Source: a bacterium
Lineage (GTDB): Bacteria > Bacteroidota > Bacteroidia > NS11-12g > UBA9320
Direction of reading: 5' to 3'
Assembly: GCA_018223105.1 (NCBI GenBank)
Contig: JAAEYY010000002.1
Location: forward strand, 1-46,758
DNA: 46,758 nucleotides
Below the pieces are notes generated by a model. That model saw only the letters and a list, made by a program, of their open reading frames with translations. It did no database searches and was not told the DNA's origin. Shown here piece by piece: positions 16,054 through 25,641 of this stretch. Position 1 is the stretch's first letter, and each line of letters begins with the position of its first letter. The translations under genes and the position numbers were made by a program.

Positions 16054-17106
16054 ATGCATCGCATTTATATTCCTTCTAATATCAATATAGAGAGCCCTAA
16101 AAAGGCCTATTTTGATTTTGTTAGACCATTTCTATTGGATAAGAAATTTGGAAATGATCAAAAACTTTTAAATGCGTGGGGTTTGGATCCCAATACTTAT
16201 AGCTATACTGATAACCTGGATGAGGCTAACGTCGCTTTTCTTCCTATGCCGGTGCAATGGTATATTTCAGAAGGGTATTTCGAGAGATTGGTAACCTATA
16301 ATGCAGAATTTCAGTCGGCGGGTATTAAAGGCTTTGTGTTTGTAAATGGAGATTATGGCGAAAAATTTGAGTCGTTTTCAAATCTGATATACCTTCGGCT
16401 TGGTGGATTTAGATCGCAATTAGATTCTCGGAATATGGCCGTGTCTTTTACTCTTTCAGATCAATTGATAAAAAGGTATAAGACAACAGATATCTTCTTA
16501 AGAGAAAAACAAGATCAACCGGTTGTAGGTTTCTGTGGACATGCTAGTAATGATCTAATTAAAAGAGTGAAAGAGAAACTGAAGTTTATCAGAATTAACT
16601 TAAAACGCTTTATTCGGAATCCATTGAGAACTGATTATGAAGTGTTATTTTCTTCTGCCTATGAGCGTTATAAGATTTTAAAGAGTCTTGAGTCAAAAGT
16701 TAGTACTCATTATATCTTCAGGAAGAATTACCGTGGTGGAGCCCAAAGTGAATCGGAAAGGAATAGAACAACCACTGAATACTACGACAACATGTTGAAT
16801 TCCGATTACATTTTGTGTCTCAGAGGAGGTGGCAACTTCTCAGTTAGACTTTATGAGACACTAATGATGGGTAGAATTCCAGTTTTTATAAATACCGACT
16901 GTTTACTGCCTTTTCCTTCTAAGATAGATTGGAAAAAACATTGTGTTTGGGTGGAATGGAAAGATAAACATCGCATTGGTGAAATGGTCAATGAATTTCA
17001 CCAAAACTTAAGTTCTGAAGAATTTCAAGAAATACAGAAGCGCAACAGACAGTTATTTATTGATAAACTGAACATTGCGGGCATGATAAAACTGGCAATA
17101 GAGTGA
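16054..17106 (+). CDS. Exostosin-family (GT47-like) glycosyltransferase
   Basis: A 350-residue protein with the exostosin C-terminal signature. SDYILCLRGGGNFSVRLYE is followed by MMGRIPVFINTD and LPFPSKIDWKKHCVWVEW. The N-terminal part (YIPSNINI, NVAFLPMPVQWY) also fits exostosin-like proteins, which in animals and plants build heparan sulfate or xyloglucan chains. In bacteria such genes occur sporadically in polysaccharide loci. Here it sits between an SDR epimerase and a GT2 that overlaps it as GTGA. It is an inverting GT-B enzyme by family; the sugar it transfers is unknown. A heparan-like product is speculation, although a heparan-type sulfotransferase lies in the same operon. Confidence 0.85.
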   Translation: MHRIYIPSNINIESPKKAYFDFVRPFLLDKKFGNDQKLLNAWGLDPNTYSYTDNLDEANVAFLPMPVQWYISEGYFERLVTYNAEFQSAGIKGFVFVNGDYGEKFESFSNLIYLRLGGFRSQLDSRNMAVSFTLSDQLIKRYKTTDIFLREKQDQPVVGFCGHASNDLIKRVKEKLKFIRINLKRFIRNPLRTDYEVLFSSAYERYKILKSLESKVSTHYIFRKNYRGGAQSESERNRTTTEYYDNMLNSDYILCLRGGGNFSVRLYETLMMGRIPVFINTDCLLPFPSKIDWKKHCVWVEWKDKHRIGEMVNEFHQNLSSEEFQEIQKRNRQLFIDKLNIAGMIKLAIE

Positions 17107-18437
17107 ATTTTAAATTTTATAATTATATCTACCCTACCTGGTTTTTTCAGCTCAAGCCTAAAAAGAGTATTGCAATTTTTCCGGATTATTCTTCCTTGCC
17201 AGATGAATACCAAGACATAATTTCTGTAGATGACGGTTTCAAAACAGTAGAAGCAATGTGGAGTGATGCTGCATTTCAGGCATGTCAAAAAGGAGTAATA
17301 TTACCGGACGTAAAGCCAATTCCGGAATATAAGATTGATGTTTCTGATGAATATAGATTTATAAAAAAATACTTCAATCCGGTATGGTCATTTTATATTC
17401 TGATAGTTAGGCTGATAAGCTTAAAGAATCCGCTTGTAGAGATTCCCGGATTTATCAATTCACTAAAAGTAAAAAGGAACAAAATATTTCAGAATGTAGC
17501 TACTCACTGCGGATTTAAGAGTTCGCGATCTCACCTCATTGAGAATAAAGAAAAGGTTTCTGTCATAATTCCAACACTGAATAGATATACTTATTTAAAA
17601 GATGTGCTTTCGGATCTAAGCCAACAAACTTTCACGAATTTCGATGTGATTGTTGTAGATCAATCAGATCAATTTGATAAGGAGTTCTATTTAAACTTTA
17701 GCGAATTGGATATAAAACTTATTCATCAAAAAGAGAAGGCCTTATGGTTGGCAAGAAATACGGCAATTGAGGCTTCTGATGCTGACTTATTTTTGTTGTT
17801 TGATGACGACTCAAGAGTTGATCCCGATTGGATAGAACAGCATCTTAAATGTATTGATTACTTCAATGCAGATATTTCATCCGGAGTATCTATTTCAAAG
17901 TCGGGTGATAAGGTTCCGGAAAATTATAGCTTTTTTAGGTGGAGCGATCAGTTGGACACAGGAAATGTTCTTATTAAGCGTGAAGTATTTCAATCCCTAG
18001 GATTATTCGACCGAATGTTTGAAAAACAGAGAATGGGAGATGCTGAATTTGGTTTAAGAGCACATATTCATGGATTTAAAAATATTAGTAATCCCTTGGC
18101 TCAAAGATTGCATTTAAAAGTGGGTACCGGTGGTCTTCGTCAAATGGGTTCTTGGGATGGATATAGACCTAAAAAGTTCTGGAAACCAAGACCAATTCCA
18201 AGCATACTTTATTTATTTAGAAAATACTATGGTAATAGAAGTGCAAAACTGGCTTTATTAAAAAATGTTCCGCTATCTATTATTCCATATAGATTCAAAG
18301 GCAATAAGAAATTAGCCATGATAAGCTTTGTTTTTATACTTCCACTATTGCCATTACTATTGATCCAGATTTACAGATCTTGGAATATTTCTTCACGTAT
18401 GTTGAAAGAAGGGCCTAAGATTAAGGAATTCATTTGA
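17103..18437 (+). CDS. Glycosyltransferase family 2 with N-terminal extension
   Basis: A 444-residue protein. About 145 residues of unrecognised sequence precede a GT2 domain (SVIIPTLNRYTYLKDVL, FLLFDDDSRVDPDWIE, then RMGDAEFGLR). The acidic DDDS motif should bind the metal and nucleotide sugar. A hydrophobic segment near residues 410-425 (FVFILPLLPLLLI) may anchor the C-terminus in the membrane. It starts with GTG at 17103, coupled to the exostosin stop. The extension has no family I know; it could be an acceptor-binding or partner domain. Donor and acceptor are unknown. Confidence 0.86.
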   Translation: MNFKFYNYIYPTWFFQLKPKKSIAIFPDYSSLPDEYQDIISVDDGFKTVEAMWSDAAFQACQKGVILPDVKPIPEYKIDVSDEYRFIKKYFNPVWSFYILIVRLISLKNPLVEIPGFINSLKVKRNKIFQNVATHCGFKSSRSHLIENKEKVSVIIPTLNRYTYLKDVLSDLSQQTFTNFDVIVVDQSDQFDKEFYLNFSELDIKLIHQKEKALWLARNTAIEASDADLFLLFDDDSRVDPDWIEQHLKCIDYFNADISSGVSISKSGDKVPENYSFFRWSDQLDTGNVLIKREVFQSLGLFDRMFEKQRMGDAEFGLRAHIHGFKNISNPLAQRLHLKVGTGGLRQMGSWDGYRPKKFWKPRPIPSILYLFRKYYGNRSAKLALLKNVPLSIIPYRFKGNKKLAMISFVFILPLLPLLLIQIYRSWNISSRMLKEGPKIKEFI

Positions 18438-19567
18438 TAAGCCAATCATTGAAAAGAAAAGCATTGATAATTTCATCTGAGTTTCCTCCTCTACCTGGTG
18501 GTATTGGAAATCATGCTTATCACCTTTCAAAGCAACTTGCAAAAAGTCAATTCGACGTTCAGGTCTTAACTAATTCAAGGGGATCAACTGACGAACAAAG
18601 GTTTAAAATTGATTGTAAAAATCTGGGAATACAGGTAAAATACTTACAACGATATTATGGTCTGATAACCTATGTTTTTCGGTTTCTATCATTTACACAA
18701 GCAATGTCTAGGTTGAGGAAGCATGATCTGCTAATTGCTTCAGGTAAGTTTTCTATTTTGGCACTTGGAATATTAAAAACGAAAGCAAGGAAACTGATTG
18801 TTGTTCATGGCACAGAAATTAGACAAGAAGGATTAAATCGAACATTATTTAATCAAGCATTCAAAAGAGCTGATATCATAGTTTGTGTTTCAAACTATAG
18901 TAAAAAGAAATTACTAGAGGCATTTAATAACCTTGAAAATAAAATTGAGGTAATAAATAATGGATTTGAACTTGAAACAGAACTTAGTATAAAGTCAAAT
19001 ACAAGGTCGGTAGCGGAACAAATACAATTAATAACAGTTGGTAACATGACAAAAAGAAAGGGCCAACACAATGTAATCAAGGCTCTGAAATATTGTAAAG
19101 AAAAGGAATTAGATGTGATTTATCATGTTATCGGGATTCCAACGAATCAACATGAGTTAGTAAAGTTGGCAATTGATTTCAATGTTCAAGATCAAGTGAT
19201 ATTTCACGGAACACTATCAAATAACGAAAAAATCAAGCTTCTTCAGGATTCAGATATTTTCATAATGTTGAGTGAAGAATTACCTAATGGGGATTTCGAA
19301 GGATTTGGTATTGCAATTCTGGAAGCCAATGCCATTGGCCTTCCGGCTATAGGATCAAGAAATAGTGGAATTGCTGATGCCATAGATGATGGTCAAAGCG
19401 GAATTTTAGTGGATCCACACGAGCCTTCTGATGTCTGTAAAGCGGTGAGTTTGATTGTAGAGAACTACACAGAATTTTCAGAATACTCTAGAATTCACTC
19501 TACTCATTTTTCATGGGATAAGATTGGTGCCAAGTATTTAGATCGTATCAAGTCAATATTGGAATGA
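18434..19567 (+). CDS. Glycosyltransferase family 4
   Basis: A GT-B glycosyltransferase of 377 residues. The N-terminal acceptor domain begins ALIISSEFPPLPGGIGNHAY, a common GT4 opening with a Gly-rich loop. The donor domain has TVGNMTKRKGQHNVIKAL and the FEGFGIAILEANAIGLPAIGS block with its two glutamates. It is coupled on both sides: a TTG start within the upstream TGA, and an ATGA overlap with the next GT. I cannot assign the sugar. Confidence 0.9.
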   Translation: MISQSLKRKALIISSEFPPLPGGIGNHAYHLSKQLAKSQFDVQVLTNSRGSTDEQRFKIDCKNLGIQVKYLQRYYGLITYVFRFLSFTQAMSRLRKHDLLIASGKFSILALGILKTKARKLIVVHGTEIRQEGLNRTLFNQAFKRADIIVCVSNYSKKKLLEAFNNLENKIEVINNGFELETELSIKSNTRSVAEQIQLITVGNMTKRKGQHNVIKALKYCKEKELDVIYHVIGIPTNQHELVKLAIDFNVQDQVIFHGTLSNNEKIKLLQDSDIFIMLSEELPNGDFEGFGIAILEANAIGLPAIGSRNSGIADAIDDGQSGILVDPHEPSDVCKAVSLIVENYTEFSEYSRIHSTHFSWDKIGAKYLDRIKSILE

Positions 19568-20694
19568 ACAACCACCTTGTAATAATCTCACATACAGAAC
19601 ATTTTAAGGATGAAGAGGGAAACGTCTTAGGCTGGGGATCAACTGTTTCTGAGTTGAATAATCTCTCAAAACACTGGAATAAAATTACTCATATAGCTTG
19701 TTTGCATGAAGGTGTTCCAATCAAGGGACTCATGCCTTATACTGCCTCAAATTTTGAATATGTTTCAATTCCTCCTTTTGGTGGGAAAAGCTTAGTTCAA
19801 AAACTAAGTATCTTAATTAAGTTTTTTACCATACTAAAGATCATCAAACCAATATTAAAAAAAGCTTCAGAAGTTCAGTTGCGATTACCTACAGGAATAG
19901 GGGTTTTATTACTTCCATGGTTCTCATTTCAGAAAAGGCCTTATAAATTTTGGGTGAAATATGCAGGAAATTGGGTGCAAAAGTCGCCTCCTCTTGGATA
20001 CGCTTTTCAAAGATGGTGGCTTCAAAAGAACATTGCTAAATGCCCCGTTACTATAAATGGTGCTTGGCCAAACCAAGATTCACATCTGCTTACTTTTGAG
20101 AATCCATGTTTAACATCTGAAGACCTCCAAGAAGGAAAGGCTATCCTCAAAGTAAAGCAATATGATCAGCCTTTACAATTTTGTTTTGTTGGAAGAATTG
20201 CCGTAAACAAAGGAATAACAAGGATAATATCTTTAATAAGGTCACTCGATCAAGATCAAAAGGAATATACATTTCATTTCGTTGGAGATGGTCCTATGTT
20301 GGCCGAATTAAACGATTTGAAGCAAAAGTTGAATTATGTTAAAATTGAAATTCACGGATTTCTAACTCGACGGTCGACCTTTGATATTTACAAAATGTCA
20401 CATATAATCTTACTGCCTTCTGATTCTGAAGGATTTCCAAAAGTAATTGCAGAGGCAATGAACTTTGGCTGTATTCCAATAGTATCTGATGTGTCTTGTA
20501 TAGGGCAATATATAAAAGCTACCAATGGTTTTTTATGGGATATAAGTACAGATTTTACAAAGTTCTTTAAAGATCAAGACTTAAGCCCAGGTCAACTGAA
20601 GTCAAAATCAATGCCCGCCCATAATTGTGCGAAGCTGTATACATATGACCATTACTATTCAAAGATCCAAGAATTATTGAATAATAGATTATGA
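19564..20694 (+). CDS. Glycosyltransferase family 4
   Basis: A GT-B glycosyltransferase of 376 residues. The N-terminal half is less conserved (HTEHFKDEEGNVLGWG, then a long amphipathic/basic stretch). The donor domain is typical: FVGRIAVNKGITRII, FVGDGPMLAEL and DSEGFPKVIAEAMNFGCIPIVSD. It overlaps the polymerase gene by ATGA. Placement directly before wzy suggests it belongs to the same repeat-unit assembly line; the sugar it adds is unknown. Confidence 0.88.
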   Translation: MNNHLVIISHTEHFKDEEGNVLGWGSTVSELNNLSKHWNKITHIACLHEGVPIKGLMPYTASNFEYVSIPPFGGKSLVQKLSILIKFFTILKIIKPILKKASEVQLRLPTGIGVLLLPWFSFQKRPYKFWVKYAGNWVQKSPPLGYAFQRWWLQKNIAKCPVTINGAWPNQDSHLLTFENPCLTSEDLQEGKAILKVKQYDQPLQFCFVGRIAVNKGITRIISLIRSLDQDQKEYTFHFVGDGPMLAELNDLKQKLNYVKIEIHGFLTRRSTFDIYKMSHIILLPSDSEGFPKVIAEAMNFGCIPIVSDVSCIGQYIKATNGFLWDISTDFTKFFKDQDLSPGQLKSKSMPAHNCAKLYTYDHYYSKIQELLNNRL

Positions 20695-22148
20695 TTAAAT
20701 CCCTGCCGGAGTTTCCGGTAACTAAGAATAAGTTGTGGAATTTCATTATAAATGGATCCACATTGTACATGGTTCTTATTTTTATGGTTCTTGGGGCAGT
20801 GGTAAGCCAAACAGGTAAATTCGTCCTAATTGGTGTTTTCCATTTACTCCTGCTAAATTACTTTCTGGCAAACAAAGCTGATAAGCGAATCATATTACCT
20901 AATTTATTGATCATGTTGGTTCCATTTGAGCTGTTTGGTCGAATGGTAGGTGCAAATCCCTTTATTCCATGGGAATTAGGAAAGTACCTAGGTATACCGT
21001 TACTTATTCATGGAATGCTTACTATAACAAGCGTTAAAAAGGGAGGAATAGGATTAGTTGTTATTCTATTAAGCATTCCTGGACTACTACTAGCATTCAC
21101 AACTGGTGCAGGCTTTGGTGATATTGTGTTTAATTACATGGGGATATTTAATCTTGGCCTTTGTGCAATTTATTTTACCAATTGTAAATTAACAAAAGGT
21201 CAAATTATTCAAGTATACAGAACATTTATAGTGGTGTCTTGTATGGTGCTGATTTATATCATTATTAAGACACCGGATTTAAGTAAAATCGACTTTGAGT
21301 TAGGAGCAAACTTCAAAGTAACAGGAGGTTTTGGCTCTAATCAAGTTGCCACCGTTTTAGGTACTGCCTTTGGCCTTGGTATTTTTATTTGGATGGTACA
21401 GTACAGTTTATTTAAAATAAAAATCCTGAACCTTATTTTACCGTCGATATTCCTGCTATGGGCTGTATTGTCTTTTTCAAGAGGAGGAGTTATAACTTCT
21501 TTAATTGCTTTATTATTAATTGTATTCTTTACTTCAAAAGGTAAAGGATTGTTTAAAGTTCGAAAAATTGATCCTGTTCTCGTTTTTAGTCTTTCCATCA
21601 TCACAGTGGGACTTGCTTATTTTGCAAATGAGGTAACACAGGGCCAGCTCTTTTTACGCTACCAGGGCGAAACATATGGAACATATCACGCCAATCAAGA
21701 GAAGGATTTAAGTACTCTTACTACTAGTAGGTCTGATATTTTTTTTAGTGACCTTAAAGTGTGGCAAGATAATTTTTGGTTTGGTGTTGGGGCAGGTAAA
21801 TCACCTGAAGTTCGCGGCTCTTTAGGTTATGATGACCAAATTGCTCACGTGGAAGTATCGAGACTACTAAGTGAACATGGATTTTTAGGTTTAGTAATTG
21901 TTTTAATAATACTACTAATCCCTGTTTTTAGATATTTCCGTGTTTCAGGAGCATTCCATAAAGCTTTTATCATTATGTGTTTTACAATTGCGATTCTGAC
22001 TTCAATGCATTCTGCAATGAGAACATATACAACCCCTTTCTTTTTCGGATTTGCTTTTGTGAGTCTGGCGAGTACTCAAAATATTAGTTCTAATTCTAAT
22101 AAAAAAATAAGTTTTGACCAAAGTACTATATCTGGGCAATCAACTTAG
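20691..22148 (+). CDS. wzy: Wzy-type polysaccharide polymerase / O-antigen ligase family membrane protein
   Basis: A very hydrophobic protein of 485 residues with roughly 11-12 predicted membrane spans. The Wzy_C/O-antigen ligase signature appears as SFSRGGVITSLIALLLIV and a following periplasmic loop that includes FGVGAGKSPEVRG and the HVEVSRLLSEHGFLGL region. In the Wzx/Wzy scheme it would polymerise the flipped repeat unit in the periplasm, with Wzc controlling chain length. It is the only polymerase candidate in the window. A ligase role cannot be excluded from sequence alone. The 3' end overlaps the next GT by 35 bases. Confidence 0.85.
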   Translation: MIKSLPEFPVTKNKLWNFIINGSTLYMVLIFMVLGAVVSQTGKFVLIGVFHLLLLNYFLANKADKRIILPNLLIMLVPFELFGRMVGANPFIPWELGKYLGIPLLIHGMLTITSVKKGGIGLVVILLSIPGLLLAFTTGAGFGDIVFNYMGIFNLGLCAIYFTNCKLTKGQIIQVYRTFIVVSCMVLIYIIIKTPDLSKIDFELGANFKVTGGFGSNQVATVLGTAFGLGIFIWMVQYSLFKIKILNLILPSIFLLWAVLSFSRGGVITSLIALLLIVFFTSKGKGLFKVRKIDPVLVFSLSIITVGLAYFANEVTQGQLFLRYQGETYGTYHANQEKDLSTLTTSRSDIFFSDLKVWQDNFWFGVGAGKSPEVRGSLGYDDQIAHVEVSRLLSEHGFLGLVIVLIILLIPVFRYFRVSGAFHKAFIIMCFTIAILTSMHSAMRTYTTPFFFGFAFVSLASTQNISSNSNKKISFDQSTISGQST

Positions 22149-23151
22149 TGAACATGGTTTTACACCTACCACCGTTGAAGTGTTAAGTAAACAACTTCAA
22201 AATGAAGTTCAAATAGAAGTACGGTCTTCTAAAAGAAACTATTTCTTGAGAATTCTGGATATGTGGTCTTCTGTGCTCTTTGGACCTAAATGGGATGTCA
22301 TTTTAATTGATACATATAGTACTAAAGCATTTCATTTTGCCTGGACTTCCGCTAGAATTGCCAGATTCAGAAATATACCCTATATCGCTTATATCCACGG
22401 AGGTAATTTTGAAACAAGACTTGAAAAAGGTGGCTCAGGTGTCTATAGTTATTTGGAAAAAGCCGGCGCGATAGTGCTTCCGTCCATGTTCTTGCAAACT
22501 ATTCTCGATAAATTTCTGAGTCGAGAACTTAATGTGATACCCAATAACATCAACTGGAATCTATATCCTAGAAATACTAAAACAGATATTGGTTCAATAA
22601 AAATACTTTGGGTTAGGTCATTACAAGAAATTTATAATCCAAAGCTTGCTATTCAGATTCTGAAGAATTTACATGCTGCCGGTTATGAAGATGCAAAGCT
22701 TTGTATGGTTGGTCCTGATAAAGATGGAAGCCTTAAGACACTTCAAGAGGCGGTAAAAACCTACCAATTATCAGAACACGTTGAATTTACAGGGCGTTTA
22801 TCAAAAGAGGAATGGATCAGCCGATCTGGAGACTTTAATTTCTTTATCAATACTACCACTATAGACAATACACCGGTAAGCGTCATAGAAGCCATGGCCC
22901 TCGGATTTCCTGTAATCTCTACAAATGTTGGTGGTATGCCGTATTTAATACAAAATGAGGTAGATGGCTTTTTAGTCAATAGTGGAGATCACAAATCATT
23001 TACCGATATTATTATTCGATTAAAACAAAACCCTAATTTATACAAAAAGGTTGCAGATTCTGCCAGAAATTCGGCTAAAAACTGGAGCTGGGATGTTGTA
23101 AAACATCAATGGTTAGAGCTTTTTGAACAGGTGAAGAGTAGAAATGGGTAA
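22114..23151 (+). CDS. Glycosyltransferase family 4
   Basis: A GT-B glycosyltransferase of 345 residues. The proposed TTG start at 22114 gives KVLYLGNQLSEHGFTPT, a proper first beta-strand and acceptor loop, so the 35-base overlap with wzy appears real. The donor domain has LWVRSLQEIYNPKLAI, MVGPDKDGS and DNTPVSVIEAMALGFPVISTNVGG. Starting at a later codon would cut the first strand. It overlaps the adenylating enzyme downstream by 8 bases. Confidence 0.87.
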   Translation: MTKVLYLGNQLSEHGFTPTTVEVLSKQLQNEVQIEVRSSKRNYFLRILDMWSSVLFGPKWDVILIDTYSTKAFHFAWTSARIARFRNIPYIAYIHGGNFETRLEKGGSGVYSYLEKAGAIVLPSMFLQTILDKFLSRELNVIPNNINWNLYPRNTKTDIGSIKILWVRSLQEIYNPKLAIQILKNLHAAGYEDAKLCMVGPDKDGSLKTLQEAVKTYQLSEHVEFTGRLSKEEWISRSGDFNFFINTTTIDNTPVSVIEAMALGFPVISTNVGGMPYLIQNEVDGFLVNSGDHKSFTDIIIRLKQNPNLYKKVADSARNSAKNWSWDVVKHQWLELFEQVKSRNG

Positions 23152-24439
23152 GATTCATGAATTCATATTCAAATTAGGTGCAAGGAGAAGAAATCCATCT
23201 TTGTTCAATTTGTATAATGACCTAAAGGAATCTGAAAGCTGGGATAGAACAAGACTTGAAAGCTTACAATTATCCCGTTTAAGAGAGTTACTAAGTTTTG
23301 CCAAGGAATACAGTATATATTATAGATCGATACTCAGTAATATCAATATTGATCAATTTAAAACTGAAGACTTACAAAAGCTTCCGATCTTGCTCAAGAA
23401 AGATCTTATTACAAAGGGAGACGAAATTCATACACAGTTTAAGTTTCAGAAAGTCTTTAAATGTGAAACATCAGGGACTTCAGGTGAAGTATTAAAATTC
23501 AATAGAAATGAGGAGTGGGACTCATTTAATAGGGCGGTGATGATGAGGGGTTATTCCTGGTATGATGTGAAACCCTCAGATTTCAATATTTATTTCTGGG
23601 GATATAATTTTTCAGGATTAAAAAGATTAAAGCTGCGTTTCTCTGATTGTCTGGTAAATCGATGGAGAATCTTTGACTATTCGGAAGAAAGTATTCAAAA
23701 AGCTAAAAGGAAAATTAAAAAAGCGGTCTACATAGAGGGGTACAGTTCAATGATTTATGAACTTGCTAAAATGTTCAAAGACAGCAATATTGTTCCTTCC
23801 AAACTGAAAATGATTAAAGGTACTTCTGAAAAAATACATCCTCACTATCAAGAAGTAGCAGAACAGGCATTTGGTATGCCTATTCGAAGTGAGTATGGGG
23901 CCGCAGAAGCTGGCTTAATAGCATTTGAATGTCCGGAGGGCAATATGCATATCACGCTTGAAGGCTGTATTGTTGAAACAACGGAGAATAATGAAATATT
24001 AGTTACTAATTTATTTTCAAAATCATTTCCAATTATTCGTTACAAACTTGGGGATGCAGTTAGGCTTAAATCTAATGAATACACATGCGCCTGTGGAATG
24101 AAACACCCTATAATTGAAGAGGTAACCGGTAGGGTAGGAGCAGTAATTACAGGGCATAAAAGTAAATACCCAAGCCTTACACTTTATTACATCTTTAAAA
24201 GTATGTATTTCGATCACAATATTCAGTTGAATTATCAAGGACACCAGTATGAGAATGGACTCCTTGAAATATGGCTGGATCGCGAGCTGTCTTCTGAAGA
24301 GCGAGAATTGCTTTTGGAGAAATGTTTGGGTTATTTTAAGGCTGATGTAGATGTGACTTTAATGCATAAAAAAGACTTTAGACAGGAGCAAGGAAAACTT
24401 AGAGATTTTATAGATCATAAACCCAAAATACAGAGTTGA
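23144..24439 (+). CDS. CapK/PaaK-like adenylate-forming enzyme
   Basis: A 431-residue member of the phenylacetate-CoA ligase-like adenylating family. The ATP-binding signature is CETSGTSGE (107-115). Further on are KMIKGTSEKI, RSEYGAAEAG and YKLGDAVRL, then a Cys pair in CACGMKHP. Homologues named CapK occur in many capsule and O-antigen loci, but their acyl substrate is not established. No obvious acyltransferase or carrier protein is adjacent, so it may activate an acid for attachment to a sugar with an unseen partner. ATP chemistry is well supported; the role is inference. Confidence 0.85.
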   Translation: MGKIHEFIFKLGARRRNPSLFNLYNDLKESESWDRTRLESLQLSRLRELLSFAKEYSIYYRSILSNINIDQFKTEDLQKLPILLKKDLITKGDEIHTQFKFQKVFKCETSGTSGEVLKFNRNEEWDSFNRAVMMRGYSWYDVKPSDFNIYFWGYNFSGLKRLKLRFSDCLVNRWRIFDYSEESIQKAKRKIKKAVYIEGYSSMIYELAKMFKDSNIVPSKLKMIKGTSEKIHPHYQEVAEQAFGMPIRSEYGAAEAGLIAFECPEGNMHITLEGCIVETTENNEILVTNLFSKSFPIIRYKLGDAVRLKSNEYTCACGMKHPIIEEVTGRVGAVITGHKSKYPSLTLYYIFKSMYFDHNIQLNYQGHQYENGLLEIWLDRELSSEERELLLEKCLGYFKADVDVTLMHKKDFRQEQGKLRDFIDHKPKIQS

Positions 24440-25641
24440 ACAAGGGGCAGAAAATCTTGATATTCTATCAGTACTTTGGCACACCAAAAGGAAGTTGGAG
24501 CACCAGAATATATGAACTTGCAAAAAGGTGGACTGAAAAAGGATGCTCAGTAACCGTAGTTACAACGCCTTATGAAAAGTCTGATATTCAAGCAAAGGGT
24601 TTTATTTCTCATCAGGAAATAGATGGAATAAATTTGATTGTAGTAAACTGTGCAGATTCTAATCGCTTTCCTTTATGGAAAAGAGCGTTTCGTGCCTTGT
24701 CTTTTGCACTGGTTTCCATCTATTACGCCTTAAAACTGAAATATGATGTACTACTTAGTTCTTCCGGTCCAATAACGGTTGGTTTACCTCTTGTTGTTTC
24801 AAAGAGATTCCGAAAGAAAAGGTACTTTTTTGAAGTGAGAGATTTATGGCCTGAGGGAGGAATTGAAATGGGTAAAATAAAAAGTAAGCCATTCATTAAA
24901 CTTTCAAGATGGTTTGAGAAACTGTGTTATTCATCATCACATGGTGTTATCACTGCTTCTATAGGCCAAGAAAAGTTTATACTTAATAAATACCCGGGTT
25001 TGAACACTTTGGTGATTCCAAATGCATCAGACTTAAGTTTGTTTGGCTGGGTATCTCAGGATGTCTTACCGGAATGGACAAGAGGTAAATCACTCTTTAC
25101 CCATATTGGCTCTTTAGGGTTTATCCATAATATGTCGTATTGGATGGAAGTTGCTGAAGAGCTTAAAAAACAAGATCCATCATCGCAATATCAAATGGTC
25201 TTTATTGGAGACGGTGCAGAAAGAACCATGTTAGAAGAGTGGAAAGTAAAATCTAGTTTGGAAAATGTACATTTCTTGGGTTTAATGCCAAAGAACAAAT
25301 TGCCGATTTGGGTTCAATCAAGTGTTGCTACTCTTTTTGCAACTTTGGATAATCCGGTTCAGGATACCTGTAGTCCTAATAAGATTTTTGATTCGTTTGC
25401 AGCCGGGGTTCCCATAGTTCAAACCAGTAATGGATGGATAAAGGAACTTGTAAATAGTGAAAACTGTGGCATCAATATTTCCCTGAAAGATCCGAAACAA
25501 GCTGCAGAGGCTATGATTGAACTTGCTACAGATACCGAACGTTTAAAACTGATGCAGATTGCGGCTAAAAGATTAGCAGAAGGTGAATTTAATCGTTCCA
25601 AATTAGCAGATAAGTATTTGGAGTTCATACTAAATGACTGA
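24436..25641 (+). CDS. Glycosyltransferase family 4 (WbuB-like)
   Basis: A GT-B glycosyltransferase of 401 residues, similar in pattern to WbuB, an L-FucNAc transferase family. The N-terminal half has YFGTPKGSWSTRIYELAKRW and FFEVRDLWPEGG. The donor domain has HIGSLGFIHN, FIGDGAERTML and SPNKIFDSFAAGVPIVQTSNGW. WbuB-type enzymes usually act second, on the lipid-linked HexNAc made by a WecA/WbpL enzyme. The SDR and WbpL-like genes immediately downstream fit that order. TTG start at 24436, coupled as TTGA. Confidence 0.87.
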   Translation: MNKGQKILIFYQYFGTPKGSWSTRIYELAKRWTEKGCSVTVVTTPYEKSDIQAKGFISHQEIDGINLIVVNCADSNRFPLWKRAFRALSFALVSIYYALKLKYDVLLSSSGPITVGLPLVVSKRFRKKRYFFEVRDLWPEGGIEMGKIKSKPFIKLSRWFEKLCYSSSHGVITASIGQEKFILNKYPGLNTLVIPNASDLSLFGWVSQDVLPEWTRGKSLFTHIGSLGFIHNMSYWMEVAEELKKQDPSSQYQMVFIGDGAERTMLEEWKVKSSLENVHFLGLMPKNKLPIWVQSSVATLFATLDNPVQDTCSPNKIFDSFAAGVPIVQTSNGWIKELVNSENCGINISLKDPKQAAEAMIELATDTERLKLMQIAAKRLAEGEFNRSKLADKYLEFILND

